Below the pieces are notes generated by a model. That model made no database searches and was not told the origin of the DNA. It saw only the letters and a program-made list of their open reading frames with translations. This document shows positions 17,078-26,379 of a stretch of DNA of 64,000 nucleotides, piece by piece. This stretch comes from an uncultured Bacteroidota bacterium (GTDB taxonomy: Bacteria > Bacteroidota > Bacteroidia > Flavobacteriales > Flavobacteriaceae): the NCBI GenBank assembly GCA_913062555.1, contig CAJXVU010000012.1, forward strand, positions 30,264 to 94,263, written 5' to 3'. The position numbers and the translations under genes were made by a program. The stretch's first letter is position 1; each line of letters starts with the position of its first letter.

Positions 17078-19855
17078 ATGAAAACTTTTAAATTACTTTT
17101 AGCATTAAGTCTGCTCTTCATTTTTCAGACGAATGCACAACAATCTTCGATTGTTAAAAATGTACCGTTTACAAATATTGGCCCAGCTATAATGAGTGGT
17201 CGTGTTGTAGATGTAGATGTTAATCCTAACAAAACTAGCGAATTTTATGTTGCCTATGCTTCTGGAGGATTATGGTATACTAATAATAATGGAACAACTT
17301 TTAAATCAGTAACTGATACTGCACCAACCCAAAATATGGGAGATATTGCGATCAATTGGAAAAGTGGTGACATTTGGATTGGAACAGGAGAAAGTAACTC
17401 GTCACGTTCATCATATTCAGGAATTGGAATTTTAAAGAGCACAGATAAAGGAAAAACTTGGAAAAATGTGGGTCTTCCAGATTCACATCATGTTGGGAGA
17501 ATTGTTATAAATAAAAATAATCCTGATGAAGTTGTAGTGGGTGTCATTGGGCATTTATACTCTTCAAATGCAGAACGGGGGATTTATAAAACAAATGATG
17601 GGGGTAAAACATGGAAGCGTGCATTATTTGTGAATAACGATACAGGGGTAATTGATATTAGTGTATCACCTACAAATCCAAATGTATTATATGCAGCGAC
17701 TTGGGAACGAGAAAGAAAAGCCTGGGATTTTAAAGGGAATGGTGAGAATTCGGCAGTATATAAAAGTACAGATGCAGGGGATACTTGGGTAAATGTAACT
17801 GCTAAAGGAAATGGATTTCCAACTGGTAGCGGTGTTGGACGAATTGGTTTAGCAACTTTTAATGATAATGTGGTTTATGCATTTTTAGATAATCAATTTA
17901 GAAGGCCTGAAGAAAAGAAAAAAGAATCCTCAGGATTAAAGAAGGATGATTTCAAAACCATGTCTAAAGCCGACTTTTTAAAATTAGAGGATAAAAGTTT
18001 AAATACATACCTAAGAAGTAACAGGTTTGAACGCAAGTATACATCAAAAAGCGTAAAAAAATCGGTGAGAAATGATCAGGTTAAACCAAGTGATTTGGCA
18101 AGCTATTTAGAGAATGCGAACTCAGTAATGTTTAACTCTCCAGTGATTGGTGCAGAAGTATATAAATCAACAAATGGAGGTAAGTCTTGGACAAAAACAC
18201 ATAAAGGATATTTGGATGGGGTGTATAGTTCATATGGATACTACTTCGGGATTATAGCAGTGAACGCATCCGATGAAAATAATATATATATTGGTGGTGT
18301 GCCTTTATTAAAATCAAATGATAGCGGAAAAACATTTACCTCTATAGGTCAAGAAAATGTACATTCCGATCATCAATCCATTTGGGTAAACCCTAATGTT
18401 AAAGGGCATGTGATTAATGGAAATGATGGTGGTGTTAATATTACTTATGATGATGGTGAAAACTGGACAAAAAACAATCAACCCGCAGTTGGACAATATT
18501 ATAATATTGCTGTAGATAATAAAAAACCATACAATGTTTTTGGAGGATTACAAGATAACGGAGTATGGTATGGTCCAAGTAACTATACTGCTTCTAAGCG
18601 TTGGGAAGGTAGTGGGAGCTATCCTTATAAACGTATTGGTGGTGGTGATGGTATGCAGGTCCAAATAGATAGTCGTGATAATAATATTGTGTATTCAGGG
18701 TCTCAATTCGGATTTTATTTCAGATTAAATTTAGAGACTCAGGAACGGATCAGAATAAACCCTAAACATGAATTAGGGGATTCGCCATATCGTTACAATT
18801 GGCAGACACCAATTTTATTGTCTCCACATAATCAAGATATCCTTTATATGGGTGCAAACAAATTATTGCGCTCAATGGATCAAGGGGAAACTTTCGATGT
18901 TATTTCTGGAGATTTAACAACTGGCGGTAAAAAAGGGAATGTGCCTTATGGAACTTTAGCTGCTATTTCCGAAAGTCCATTTCAGTTTGGTTTAATTTAT
19001 ACAGGAAGTGATGACGGATACATTAATGTGACTCATAATGGTGGAAATACATGGGAAAAAATATCCAATGATTTGCCGCAAAATCTTTGGGTATCTCGTG
19101 TGATTGCTTCTCAGCATAAAAAAGAACGCGTATATACAACATTGAATGGATATAGAACCGACGATTTTAAGACTTACGTGTTTATGAGTGATGATATGGG
19201 TAAAACATGGAAATCAATTAGTTCTAATTTACCGAATTCACCAGCAAATGTGATTAAAGAAGACCCAAGTAATGAAAATATCATTTACGTTGGTACAGAT
19301 AACGGAGCCTATGTTTCTTTTAATAATGGGAGTTCTTGGGAAACTTTTTCTAATGGTTTAACCAATGCTGCTGTACATGATCTTGTGATTCAAGCAGAGG
19401 CTAAGGATTTATTGATTGGAACCCATGGACGATCTATTTATAAAGCTGATATTGCTGCCCTTCAACAATATAATAAAGTAAGTGATAAAACTGTTGCGCT
19501 GTTTAAGGTAGCATCTTTACGTTCGTCTTCAAGGTGGGGAAGCTCTTGGAGTCAATTTTCAGAAGTATTTGAACCGTCTACTGCAATTCAATTATATGTG
19601 AAAAATGCGGGGAAACAAGTTGTAAAAGTGGTTTCTGAAAGCGGTATAGAACTTAATACAATTACCGTTAATGCTGATAGGGGATTTAATTACTTGGAAT
19701 ATGATATTACCATGTCCAAAGCTGGAAAAAAAGCTATGGAAAAAGCAGACAGTAAAACAAAAATTAATAAGGCTCAAAATGGTAAATATTATTTACCAAA
19801 AGGGAAGTACACCATACAATTGGGTGACGAAAAAACAGATTTAATAATAAAATAG
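17078..19855 (+). CDS. Secreted Asp-box (BNR/VPS10-like) beta-propeller protein, paralogue
   Basis: This 925-residue exported protein has a signal peptide ending near NAQQ at residue 21. It carries about eleven Asp-box variants (KSTDKGKTW, KTNDGGKTW, KSTDAGDTW, KSTNGGKSW, RSMDQGETF, VTHNGGNTW and others). A Lys/Ser-rich insertion at about 275-335 interrupts the propeller. The opening (VPFTNIGPAIMSGRVVDVDVNP) parallels the start of the 11649 protein (FRFIGPEGNRAIAIAGVPGDP), so the two are paralogues of differing length. No catalytic signature of sialidases was recognised. A strong hairpin terminator follows. Confidence 0.8.
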   Translation: MKTFKLLLALSLLFIFQTNAQQSSIVKNVPFTNIGPAIMSGRVVDVDVNPNKTSEFYVAYASGGLWYTNNNGTTFKSVTDTAPTQNMGDIAINWKSGDIWIGTGESNSSRSSYSGIGILKSTDKGKTWKNVGLPDSHHVGRIVINKNNPDEVVVGVIGHLYSSNAERGIYKTNDGGKTWKRALFVNNDTGVIDISVSPTNPNVLYAATWERERKAWDFKGNGENSAVYKSTDAGDTWVNVTAKGNGFPTGSGVGRIGLATFNDNVVYAFLDNQFRRPEEKKKESSGLKKDDFKTMSKADFLKLEDKSLNTYLRSNRFERKYTSKSVKKSVRNDQVKPSDLASYLENANSVMFNSPVIGAEVYKSTNGGKSWTKTHKGYLDGVYSSYGYYFGIIAVNASDENNIYIGGVPLLKSNDSGKTFTSIGQENVHSDHQSIWVNPNVKGHVINGNDGGVNITYDDGENWTKNNQPAVGQYYNIAVDNKKPYNVFGGLQDNGVWYGPSNYTASKRWEGSGSYPYKRIGGGDGMQVQIDSRDNNIVYSGSQFGFYFRLNLETQERIRINPKHELGDSPYRYNWQTPILLSPHNQDILYMGANKLLRSMDQGETFDVISGDLTTGGKKGNVPYGTLAAISESPFQFGLIYTGSDDGYINVTHNGGNTWEKISNDLPQNLWVSRVIASQHKKERVYTTLNGYRTDDFKTYVFMSDDMGKTWKSISSNLPNSPANVIKEDPSNENIIYVGTDNGAYVSFNNGSSWETFSNGLTNAAVHDLVIQAEAKDLLIGTHGRSIYKADIAALQQYNKVSDKTVALFKVASLRSSSRWGSSWSQFSEVFEPSTAIQLYVKNAGKQVVKVVSESGIELNTITVNADRGFNYLEYDITMSKAGKKAMEKADSKTKINKAQNGKYYLPKGKYTIQLGDEKTDLIIK

Positions 19856-19889
19856 AACACATTATTATATTAGTGTATAATATTTTTGA

Positions 19890-19932
19890 CAAGCTATTTT
19901 GCATATTTATTGCAAAGTAGCTTGTTTGTTTT
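19890..19932 (+). terminator. Rho-independent terminator after the second Asp-box gene
   Basis: CAAGCTATTTTGC (19890-19902) pairs with GCAAAGTAGCTTG (19912-19924) over 13 bp with one U-G pair and a 9-nt loop, followed by TTTGTTTT. It separates the Asp-box cluster from the fucose locus. Confidence 0.8.
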
Positions 19933-20052
19933 ATAAAGAAATATGGAATTTTAGTCAAAGAGGATTCCTCTAGATTCTACCCATATTTTAGGGTGTTTCA
20001 AAAAATTTCTTTGTTTTCTGAAGCTCGAGCGCTAATTTAGAAGCCTCATATT

Positions 20053-20925
20053 ATGAAGCCACTTTATTTAGATAGAAGTAATACACAAAACGAATCCTTT
20101 AGCGTAGCCTATAGAAAACATCCAAATTTTTTAAAAGTATGGCATTACCACAGCGAGTTAGAGCTCGTGGTATTGCTAAAAAGTGTGGGGACTCGATTTA
20201 TTGGGGATCATATAGGTGCTTTTACCGAAGGTGAAATTATTCTAATTGGTAAAAACTTGCCTCATATGTGGCTCAATGATCCCGTTTATTTTGAAGAAGA
20301 CTCTAAACTCAAAGCCGAAGCGTTAGTTGTCCATTTTAAAGAAGATTTTGTGGGAGATTCTTTTCTAGAATTACCAGAAATGAAAGGCTTGTCTAAATTG
20401 CTTAATAATGCGGTTAGAGGGATTAGGTTTAAAGGTGAGCAAAACGATAGAATTATTAAGAAAGTAAAACGATTAATGCAGCTTAATGGATTTGAAAGAG
20501 TCATTTGTTTTCTTCAAATTTTACAAGATTTGTCCCTTGTTCCCAAATATGAATTGCTCTCTAGCGGGTCTTATAATGATGACTTTGAAAGTTCGGATAA
20601 ACGAAAGTTAGAGCCCGTTTACAACTATGTTATTAATAACTTTAAGAATGAATTTGCCCTAAAGGATGTAGCTCTGTTGGCTCACATGAATCCTTCGGCA
20701 TTTAGTCGGTATTTTAAAAGGGTACACCGCAAAACATTTACCAAATATGTCAATGAATTACGAGTTGGTTTTGCCTGTAAATTATTGCTGGAAGAAAAAT
20801 ATTCTAAAACCGATATTTGTTTCGAATGTGGTTTTAATAACCTCTCCAATTTCAATAGACAGTTTAAAGTTATTACTTCCTATTCTCCTTCCGAATATTT
20901 AAAAATGCAGCGGGATATTGCCTAG
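20053..20925 (+). CDS. AraC-family transcriptional regulator of the fucose locus
   Basis: This 290-residue cytoplasmic regulator has an N-terminal cupin-type sensor (about 10-130, with the WHYHSELELVVLL metal/ligand strand and a GEIILIGKNLPHMW strand). The C-terminal AraC domain with two helix-turn-helix motifs spans about 185-287, including AFSRYFKRVHRKTF and the closing FNRQFK...SPSEY signature. It is divided by 178 bp from the fuconate dehydratase gene, whose promoter carries direct and inverted repeats. Control of the locus by a fucose-derived ligand is inferred from position. No hybrid two-component or SusR regulator is nearby. Confidence 0.88.
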   Translation: MKPLYLDRSNTQNESFSVAYRKHPNFLKVWHYHSELELVVLLKSVGTRFIGDHIGAFTEGEIILIGKNLPHMWLNDPVYFEEDSKLKAEALVVHFKEDFVGDSFLELPEMKGLSKLLNNAVRGIRFKGEQNDRIIKKVKRLMQLNGFERVICFLQILQDLSLVPKYELLSSGSYNDDFESSDKRKLEPVYNYVINNFKNEFALKDVALLAHMNPSAFSRYFKRVHRKTFTKYVNELRVGFACKLLLEEKYSKTDICFECGFNNLSNFNRQFKVITSYSPSEYLKMQRDIA

Positions 20926-21026
20926 TTTTTTAGGCTAACGATTAGCATTATTATAAAAAGATTTATGTTCTTTTATTTACAATAACAAATTTTAATTGAT
21001 TAATTAAGCAAAAAAAGTATTAGTTT

Positions 21027-21086
21027 TTGCAAAATACCTTCTTGGTAAAAAGAGAGTATCGTTATAATTTTGAACTATTGCAAAAT
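21027..21086 (+). promoter_or_regulatory. Direct repeat flanking the fucose-locus promoter
   Basis: TTGCAAAAT occurs at 21027-21035 and again at 21078-21086, start-to-start distance 51 bp, about five helical turns. One copy lies upstream of the -33 element and the other just after the -7 element. AraC proteins often bind direct repeats, so this is a plausible operator. No other copy was noticed in the locus. Confidence 0.4.
21042..21072 (+). promoter_or_regulatory. Promoter of the fucose catabolic operon
   Basis: TTG (21042-21044) and TAATTTTG (21065-21072) are separated by 20 nt, a full match to the flavobacterial TTG-N17-23-TAnnTTTG pattern. The leader to the ATG at 21104 would be about 26 nt. 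This is the best promoter in the locus, and later genes are closely packed, so it may drive much of the cluster. Confidence 0.65.
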
Positions 21087-21098
21087 CATATAACGATA
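21057..21098. promoter_or_regulatory. 10-bp inverted repeat over the fucose promoter
   Basis: TATCGTTATA (21057-21066) and its exact reverse complement TATAACGATA (21089-21098) are separated by 22 bp. The left arm overlaps the start of the -7 element and the right arm ends 5 bp before the start codon. It could be an operator or a leader structure; the right arm would be in the mRNA, the left arm mostly not, so operator DNA is the likelier reading. Confidence 0.4.
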
Positions 21099-21103
21099 TA
21101 AAG

Positions 21104-22402
21104 ATGACAATTACTCATGTTGAGGTAAAAGATATTCGATTTCCAACAAGTAAATCTCTCGATGGCTCAGATGCCATGAATCCAGATCCAGACTATTCAG
21201 CGGCCTATGTGATATTAAAAACAGACGATGAAAATGGGCTTGAAGGCCATGGTTTAACATTTACAATTGGTAGAGGTAATGAATTATGTGTTGCCGCTAT
21301 TAGCTCATTGTCCCATCTAATCATAGGGAAAACACTGGAGAGTTTTACTAGTGATATGGAGGCGTTTTGGAAAATGATTACGGGCGATAGTCAACTACGG
21401 TGGTTAGGACCAGAAAAAGGAGTGATTCATTTGGCGACAGGAGCAATAGTAAATGCTGTTTGGGATTTATATGCAAAAGTAGAAAAGAAACCGCTTTGGC
21501 AATTATTAGCCGATATGTCACCAGAAGCATTGGTAAAATGTATTGATTTCACATATATAACTGATGCCATTACCCCAACCGAAGCACTAGATTTATTAAA
21601 AGAAAAGCAGGCAGGAAAAAATGAACGTATCGCATATTTAAAAACTAATGGTTATCCTGCTTATACAACTTCTGCGGGGTGGTTGGGTTATTCCGATGCT
21701 AAAATGAGACGGTTATGCCAGGAAGCAAAAGCCGATGGGTTTAAGCATATGAAAATAAAAGTGGGCTCCGATCTACAAGACGATATGCGTAGAGCCGCCA
21801 TAATTCGTGAGGAAATTGGGGATGATTTACAATTAATGATGGATGCCAATCAAAAATGGGATGTAGATGAAGCCATCTCTAATATGGCTGAATTGAAGAA
21901 ATTTAATCCCTATTGGATTGAAGAACCAACCAGTCCAGATGATATTTTGGGCCATGCCAAAATTGCGAAAGCCATTGCTCCTATAAAAGTAGCTACTGGT
22001 GAACATTGCCAAAATAGAGTGATGTTTAAACAATTGATGCAGGCTGGTGCCATAGATGTTTGTCAAATTGATAGTTGCCGTGTTGGTGGGGTCAATGAGA
22101 TCTTAGCTATTTTGCTAATGGCTGCTAAATTTAATATTCCTGTATGTCCACATGCAGGGGGTGTTGGACTTTGCGAATATGTTCAGCATCTGTCAATGAT
22201 TGACTATATTGCTATTAGTGGTTCTCAAGAACATCGTATTATAGAATATGTAGACCATTTACATGAGCACTTCCTAGATCCTGTAGTTATAAATAATGGG
22301 GCCTATATGCCACCAAATAAACCAGGATATAGTATTACAATGAAGAGGCAATCGATAAATGATTATGAATTTCCAAATGGAAAAATTTGGGTAGATAACT
22401 AA
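21104..22402 (+). CDS. L-fuconate dehydratase (enolase superfamily)
   Basis: This 432-residue cytoplasmic enzyme dehydrates L-fuconate to 2-keto-3-deoxy-L-fuconate. It belongs to the mandelate-racemase-like enolase group. The KIK motif (Lys217, Lys219), metal ligands Asp247 (MMDAN), Glu273/Glu274 (IEEP) and the glutamate of TGEHCQN, and general base His350 (CPHAGG) are all visible. The N-terminal capping domain starts with ITHVEVKDIRFPTS, typical of fuconate dehydratases. Length is normal. It is the first gene after the promoter and regulator and is followed by a fucosidase, with the rest of the pathway downstream. Confidence 0.92.
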   Translation: MTITHVEVKDIRFPTSKSLDGSDAMNPDPDYSAAYVILKTDDENGLEGHGLTFTIGRGNELCVAAISSLSHLIIGKTLESFTSDMEAFWKMITGDSQLRWLGPEKGVIHLATGAIVNAVWDLYAKVEKKPLWQLLADMSPEALVKCIDFTYITDAITPTEALDLLKEKQAGKNERIAYLKTNGYPAYTTSAGWLGYSDAKMRRLCQEAKADGFKHMKIKVGSDLQDDMRRAAIIREEIGDDLQLMMDANQKWDVDEAISNMAELKKFNPYWIEEPTSPDDILGHAKIAKAIAPIKVATGEHCQNRVMFKQLMQAGAIDVCQIDSCRVGGVNEILAILLMAAKFNIPVCPHAGGVGLCEYVQHLSMIDYIAISGSQEHRIIEYVDHLHEHFLDPVVINNGAYMPPNKPGYSITMKRQSINDYEFPNGKIWVDN

Positions 22403-22467
22403 TTAATGATATCTGGCAAGGGTCGAGTGTCCTTGTTGGTCTTTATAAAAGATAATAAAAAGAACAC

Positions 22468-23799
22468 ATGAAAAAATGGATTAGTTTTTTAGGAGTAATT
22501 TTAGTCATGCAGTCGGCGATTGCTCAGCCTGATTATGTGCCATCACAGCAAAATTTGGAAGCCAGACAATGGTTTCAAGAGGCTAAATTTGGCTTGTTTA
22601 TTCATTGGGGAGTATATAGCCAGTTGGGTGATGGTGAATGGGTAATGAATAATCAGAATATTTCCATTGATGAATACGAAAAACTACCCTCATTTTTTAA
22701 TCCTATTGCCTTTAATGCGCATCAATGGGTGAAAATGGCTAAAGATGCAGGAATGAAATACATTACCATTACCAGTAGGCATCATGATGGGTTTTCGATG
22801 TTCGACTCTAAAGTGACCGATTATACCATCGTAAAAAAGACGCCCTATAAAAAGGATGTTTTAAAAGCACTTGCCGAAGCTTGTAAAAAAGAAGGAATCA
22901 AATTGTTTTTTTACTATTCACTTTTGGATTGGCATGACGATAATTATTTTCCTAGAGGGCGAACAGGAACAAATATTCCTGGGAGAGGTGAAGGCGATTG
23001 GGATACGTACATTACATTTATGAAGGCACAGCTAACAGAATTGTTAACCAATTATGGAGATATTGCGGGAATCTGGTTCGACGGTCATTGGGATCAAAAA
23101 GAATGGGATGGAAAGCATTTTGGAAAGTTGAAGGTGGATTGGCATTATGATGAAATTTATAAGTTGATTCACGATTTACAACCACATTGTTTAGTTGGGA
23201 ATAATCATCATATTGCCCCAATAGCTGGAGAAGATTTTCAAATGTTTGAAAAAGATTTACCTGGCCAAAACACTACAGGTTGGGGTACTGATGCATCCAA
23301 CGTAGGGAAACTGCCTTTAGAAGTGTGTGAAACCATAAACGGTTCCTGGGGCTTTAATTTACAAGATCGTAAACATAAATCGGAAAAAGAGTTGATTCAA
23401 TATGTAGTGAAGGCTGCTGGATATGGAAGTAATTTGTTATTAAATGTGGGGCCAATGCCAAATGGCGAAATACAAATAGAACATAAAGCATCTTTAAAGA
23501 AAATAGGCGCTTGGTTACGAGAAAACGGCCCAACAATTTATAATACTACCGGAGGTCCATTTACACCAACAGATGAAATGGCTTCAACTAGAAAAGGAAA
23601 GACTGTGTATTTACATATTTTAGAGGCGGATAAAGAGTTGTTTTTTCTAAAAGATTTTGAAGGACGTGTGAAAAGCATGCGTTTTTATAAAAGTAATGCA
23701 CCTGTAACCTATAATATAACAAAATATGGGATGTTTATTGAAGTACCTCAAGTCAATAAAGAACCTATAGATACAATAATTGAAATTATTTTAAAATAG
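22468..23799 (+). CDS. Alpha-L-fucosidase, GH29 (single-domain type)
   Basis: This 443-residue exported enzyme has a signal peptide ending at AIAQ (residue 20), so it is periplasmic or further exported. The GH29 barrel contains FGLFIHWGVYS, SRHHDGFSMF and GIWFDGHW, with Asp205 as the catalytic nucleophile. A short C-terminal beta-sandwich completes it, with no extra module. It removes alpha-linked L-fucose with retention of configuration. It has a signal peptidase I site rather than a lipobox, unlike the third GH29. It lies two bases before the next gene, indicating translational coupling. Confidence 0.93.
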   Translation: MKKWISFLGVILVMQSAIAQPDYVPSQQNLEARQWFQEAKFGLFIHWGVYSQLGDGEWVMNNQNISIDEYEKLPSFFNPIAFNAHQWVKMAKDAGMKYITITSRHHDGFSMFDSKVTDYTIVKKTPYKKDVLKALAEACKKEGIKLFFYYSLLDWHDDNYFPRGRTGTNIPGRGEGDWDTYITFMKAQLTELLTNYGDIAGIWFDGHWDQKEWDGKHFGKLKVDWHYDEIYKLIHDLQPHCLVGNNHHIAPIAGEDFQMFEKDLPGQNTTGWGTDASNVGKLPLEVCETINGSWGFNLQDRKHKSEKELIQYVVKAAGYGSNLLLNVGPMPNGEIQIEHKASLKKIGAWLRENGPTIYNTTGGPFTPTDEMASTRKGKTVYLHILEADKELFFLKDFEGRVKSMRFYKSNAPVTYNITKYGMFIEVPQVNKEPIDTIIEIILK

Positions 23800-23800
23800 A

Positions 23801-24580
23801 ATGATGTCAGATTTTAGTTTGGAAGGAAAAACAGCGGTAATCACTGGCGGGGCTAGTGGAATTGGAAAAGCAATTGCCCAAAAATTCGCGGAAAAAGGCG
23901 CACATGTTTGCATACTTGAAATTAATAAAGTTGCAGCTCAAGATGCCGTAGATGAAATAATTAATGGCGGAGGGAGAGCAAGTGCTTATCAATGTAATGT
24001 GGCTAATCAGGATGAAGTCCTGTCTGTAATTAATAGCATTGCAGATCGTGATGCTATTAATATATTAGTGAATAATGCAGGCATTGCACACATTGGAAAT
24101 ATAGAAGCAACTACAAACGATGACTTGGACCGGCTGTATCAGGTAAATATTAAGGGTGTGTATAATTGTATGTATGCTTGTATTAGTCATATGAAAACTA
24201 ATGGTGGTGTGATTTTAAATATGGCTTCAATTGCTTCCTCAGTTGGGATTTCCGATCGTTTTGCCTATTCCATGACCAAAGGCGCAGTGTTAACTATGAC
24301 CTATTCTGTAGCTAAAGATTATATAAACTCAGCAATTAGATGTAATAGTATTTCTCCAGCCCGAATTCATACACCTTTTGTGGATGGATTTATTGCTAAC
24401 AACTATCCTGGGCAAGAGCAAGAAATGTTTGAAAAGTTATCAAAAACACAACCCATAGGACGTATGGGAAAACCAGAAGAAGTAGCGAGTTTGGCGCTTT
24501 ATTTATGTAGTAATGAAGCGTCGTTTATTACAGGAACCGATTTTCCAATCGATGGAGGGTTTATAAAATTAAATGGATAA
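23801..24580 (+). CDS. 2-keto-3-deoxy-L-fuconate dehydrogenase (SDR family)
   Basis: This 259-residue NAD(P)-dependent short-chain dehydrogenase has the Rossmann motif TGGASGIG at 15-22, NNAG, and the catalytic Tyr156/Lys160 pair (YSMTK). The region around ASIASSVGISDRFAYS and the tail IGRMGKPEEVASLALYL resemble characterised 2-keto-3-deoxy-L-fuconate dehydrogenases of Burkholderia. This points to oxidation of 2-keto-3-deoxy-L-fuconate to the 2,4-diketo acid. The other SDR in the locus resembles L-fucose dehydrogenase instead, which supports the split of roles. Its stop overlaps the next start (TAATG). Confidence 0.82.
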   Translation: MMSDFSLEGKTAVITGGASGIGKAIAQKFAEKGAHVCILEINKVAAQDAVDEIINGGGRASAYQCNVANQDEVLSVINSIADRDAINILVNNAGIAHIGNIEATTNDDLDRLYQVNIKGVYNCMYACISHMKTNGGVILNMASIASSVGISDRFAYSMTKGAVLTMTYSVAKDYINSAIRCNSISPARIHTPFVDGFIANNYPGQEQEMFEKLSKTQPIGRMGKPEEVASLALYLCSNEASFITGTDFPIDGGFIKLNG

Positions 24581-26379
24581 TGATTAAAAAAATCACACTG
24601 TGTATTTGTACTGTGTTTTTGTTGTCAACTGGGTTTGCACAGCAGAAAAACGAATTAGCGTTAAATAAAAAAATAGAAGAGAGATCCTACCCACAATGGT
24701 TTAAAGATGCTAAACTTGGTATTTTTATTCATTGGGGTTTGTACTCAGTCCCAGCTTATGGCGGGAAAGAATCTTATGGAGAATGGTTTTTAAGAGGCTT
24801 ACAACTCGGGGAAACACTTCGAACAAAATTCATGAAAGACACCTACGGACAAAATTTTGCATATAAAGATTTTGCGCCTTTATTTAAAGCCGAGCTTTTC
24901 AATCCTGACGAATGGGCTGATTTGTTTAAGAAATCTGGATCGAAATATGTAATGCTGGTTTCTAAACATCACGATGGTTTTGCCTTATGGCCAAGTAAAT
25001 ATAATCGCAACTGGAATTCTGTCGATGTTGGGCCTAAACGTGATATCGTTGGAGAATTAACAACAGCAGTTAGAAAAAAAGATCTTAAAATGGGATTGTA
25101 TTATTCATTGGCCGAATGGAATAATCCTCTACATCGATGGTACACCGATCCCCATGATAGTATTGGGAATTACGTCGACAACTATATGATTCCACAATTT
25201 AAGGAATTAGTAAGCAGCTATAAACCTTCATTGATTTTTGCCGATGGTGAATGGTTTAATACTGCCAAACAGTGGCATGCCGCCGAATTGATTGATTGGT
25301 ATTATAATCTAGTAGGAGATGAAGCGATTGTAAATAATAGATGGGGAAGTGGTATTGATACCGGTTTTTTAACTCCTGAATACAGTGCAGGCATAAAAGT
25401 AACGGATAGACCATGGGCAGAAGTAAGAGGTATTGGAAGATCCTTTGGCTTAAACCGGAATGAAAATTTGGAAGCTTATGGATCCTCCAAAGAACTCATA
25501 CAGCGTTTTGTAAAAACCGTTGCCAATGGTGGTGGTATGATCTTAAATGTGGGGCCTAAAGCCGATGGGCAAATTCCACTAATTCAACAAGAACGATTAA
25601 TGCAATTGGGGAAATGGCTAAAAATTAATGGTGCTGCCATTTATGGGTCTACTCCATTTGAAATAAAAGAAGAAGAGAAAATTGTTGATATAACTCGTGT
25701 CGATAAACAGATTAATTTTAATTGGGTTCGTAATTCCCCAATGAAAGGAGTTAAAGAAGATAATTTCTCTATTGCCTGGGAAGGCTTTATAGTGGCTCCA
25801 GAAAGTGGGGCTTATACCTTTGAAACAAAAGCTGACGATGAGGTGGCTGTTTATATCGATGGTAAATTGCTTATCAATCAGAATTATACTGCTGGAGGCA
25901 GCCAATCGGAAGTAATGGGAGCCAATACGGGGAAATCCACAAATGGAATCGCAAAACTTAAAGCAGATGTAGCCTATCCTATTATTATTAAGTATAACGA
26001 GAAAAAGCAAAATGCAGAAGTGACACTGTTTTGGAGTTCGAAAAAGATTGCTAAACAAATCGTTCCAGCATCTGGTTTCTTTCAAGATAAAGCGAAAACA
26101 AAACCAGGAATACAAGGGGTTTATACATCTTATCAAACCTACATTTGCTATACACAAAATAATGAAAAGATCTATGCCATTAGTTTTGAATGGGCAGATG
26201 AGACCTTGATTTTAAATATTAAAAATCCCGGAAAAAGCGCAACAGTCAAATTACTTGGATTGAACCGTAACTTAAATTGGGAATATCGTGATGGTAAAAT
26301 GTATATCAATACAAAACGTATAAATTATGCAGAAATGCCATCACACGATGCATGGACTTTTGAAATCACTAAAAATTAA
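24580..26379 (+). CDS. Alpha-L-fucosidase, GH29, with PA14-like domain
   Basis: This 599-residue exported enzyme has a signal peptide ending near FAQQ (residue 21). The GH29 barrel shows LGIFIHWGLYS, SKHHDGFALW and LIFADGEWF with nucleophile Asp222. A PA14-like domain (about 375-500; EGFIVAPESGAYTFETKADDEVAVYIDG) follows the barrel and may bind glycan. A short beta-rich C-terminal domain completes it. The start overlaps the SDR stop by one base, and its stop abuts the next ATG (TAAATG). Its clade may differ in linkage preference from the first fucosidase; this is not determinable here. Confidence 0.92.
   Translation: MIKKITLCICTVFLLSTGFAQQKNELALNKKIEERSYPQWFKDAKLGIFIHWGLYSVPAYGGKESYGEWFLRGLQLGETLRTKFMKDTYGQNFAYKDFAPLFKAELFNPDEWADLFKKSGSKYVMLVSKHHDGFALWPSKYNRNWNSVDVGPKRDIVGELTTAVRKKDLKMGLYYSLAEWNNPLHRWYTDPHDSIGNYVDNYMIPQFKELVSSYKPSLIFADGEWFNTAKQWHAAELIDWYYNLVGDEAIVNNRWGSGIDTGFLTPEYSAGIKVTDRPWAEVRGIGRSFGLNRNENLEAYGSSKELIQRFVKTVANGGGMILNVGPKADGQIPLIQQERLMQLGKWLKINGAAIYGSTPFEIKEEEKIVDITRVDKQINFNWVRNSPMKGVKEDNFSIAWEGFIVAPESGAYTFETKADDEVAVYIDGKLLINQNYTAGGSQSEVMGANTGKSTNGIAKLKADVAYPIIIKYNEKKQNAEVTLFWSSKKIAKQIVPASGFFQDKAKTKPGIQGVYTSYQTYICYTQNNEKIYAISFEWADETLILNIKNPGKSATVKLLGLNRNLNWEYRDGKMYINTKRINYAEMPSHDAWTFEITKN

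Noticed and set aside
11649..19855. Sialidase or glycosyl hydrolase function for the Asp-box proteins
   Set aside because: Asp boxes alone do not define sialidases; the catalytic arginine triad and nucleophile Tyr/Glu pair were not recognised.
19881..19888. TATTTTTG as a promoter for the AraC gene
   Set aside because: It lies at the start of the terminator hairpin of the previous gene, would give a 160-nt leader through the hairpin, and has no -33 element.
22415..22437. Short hairpin (CAAGG...CCTTG) between fuconate dehydratase and the first GH29 gene
   Set aside because: Only five base pairs without a T-run, so it is too weak to call a terminator; it may be chance.
25618..26157. 179-codon antisense open frame inside the second GH29 gene
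   Set aside because: It overlaps a validated PA14-like domain on the other strand and has no recognisable domain or promoter.
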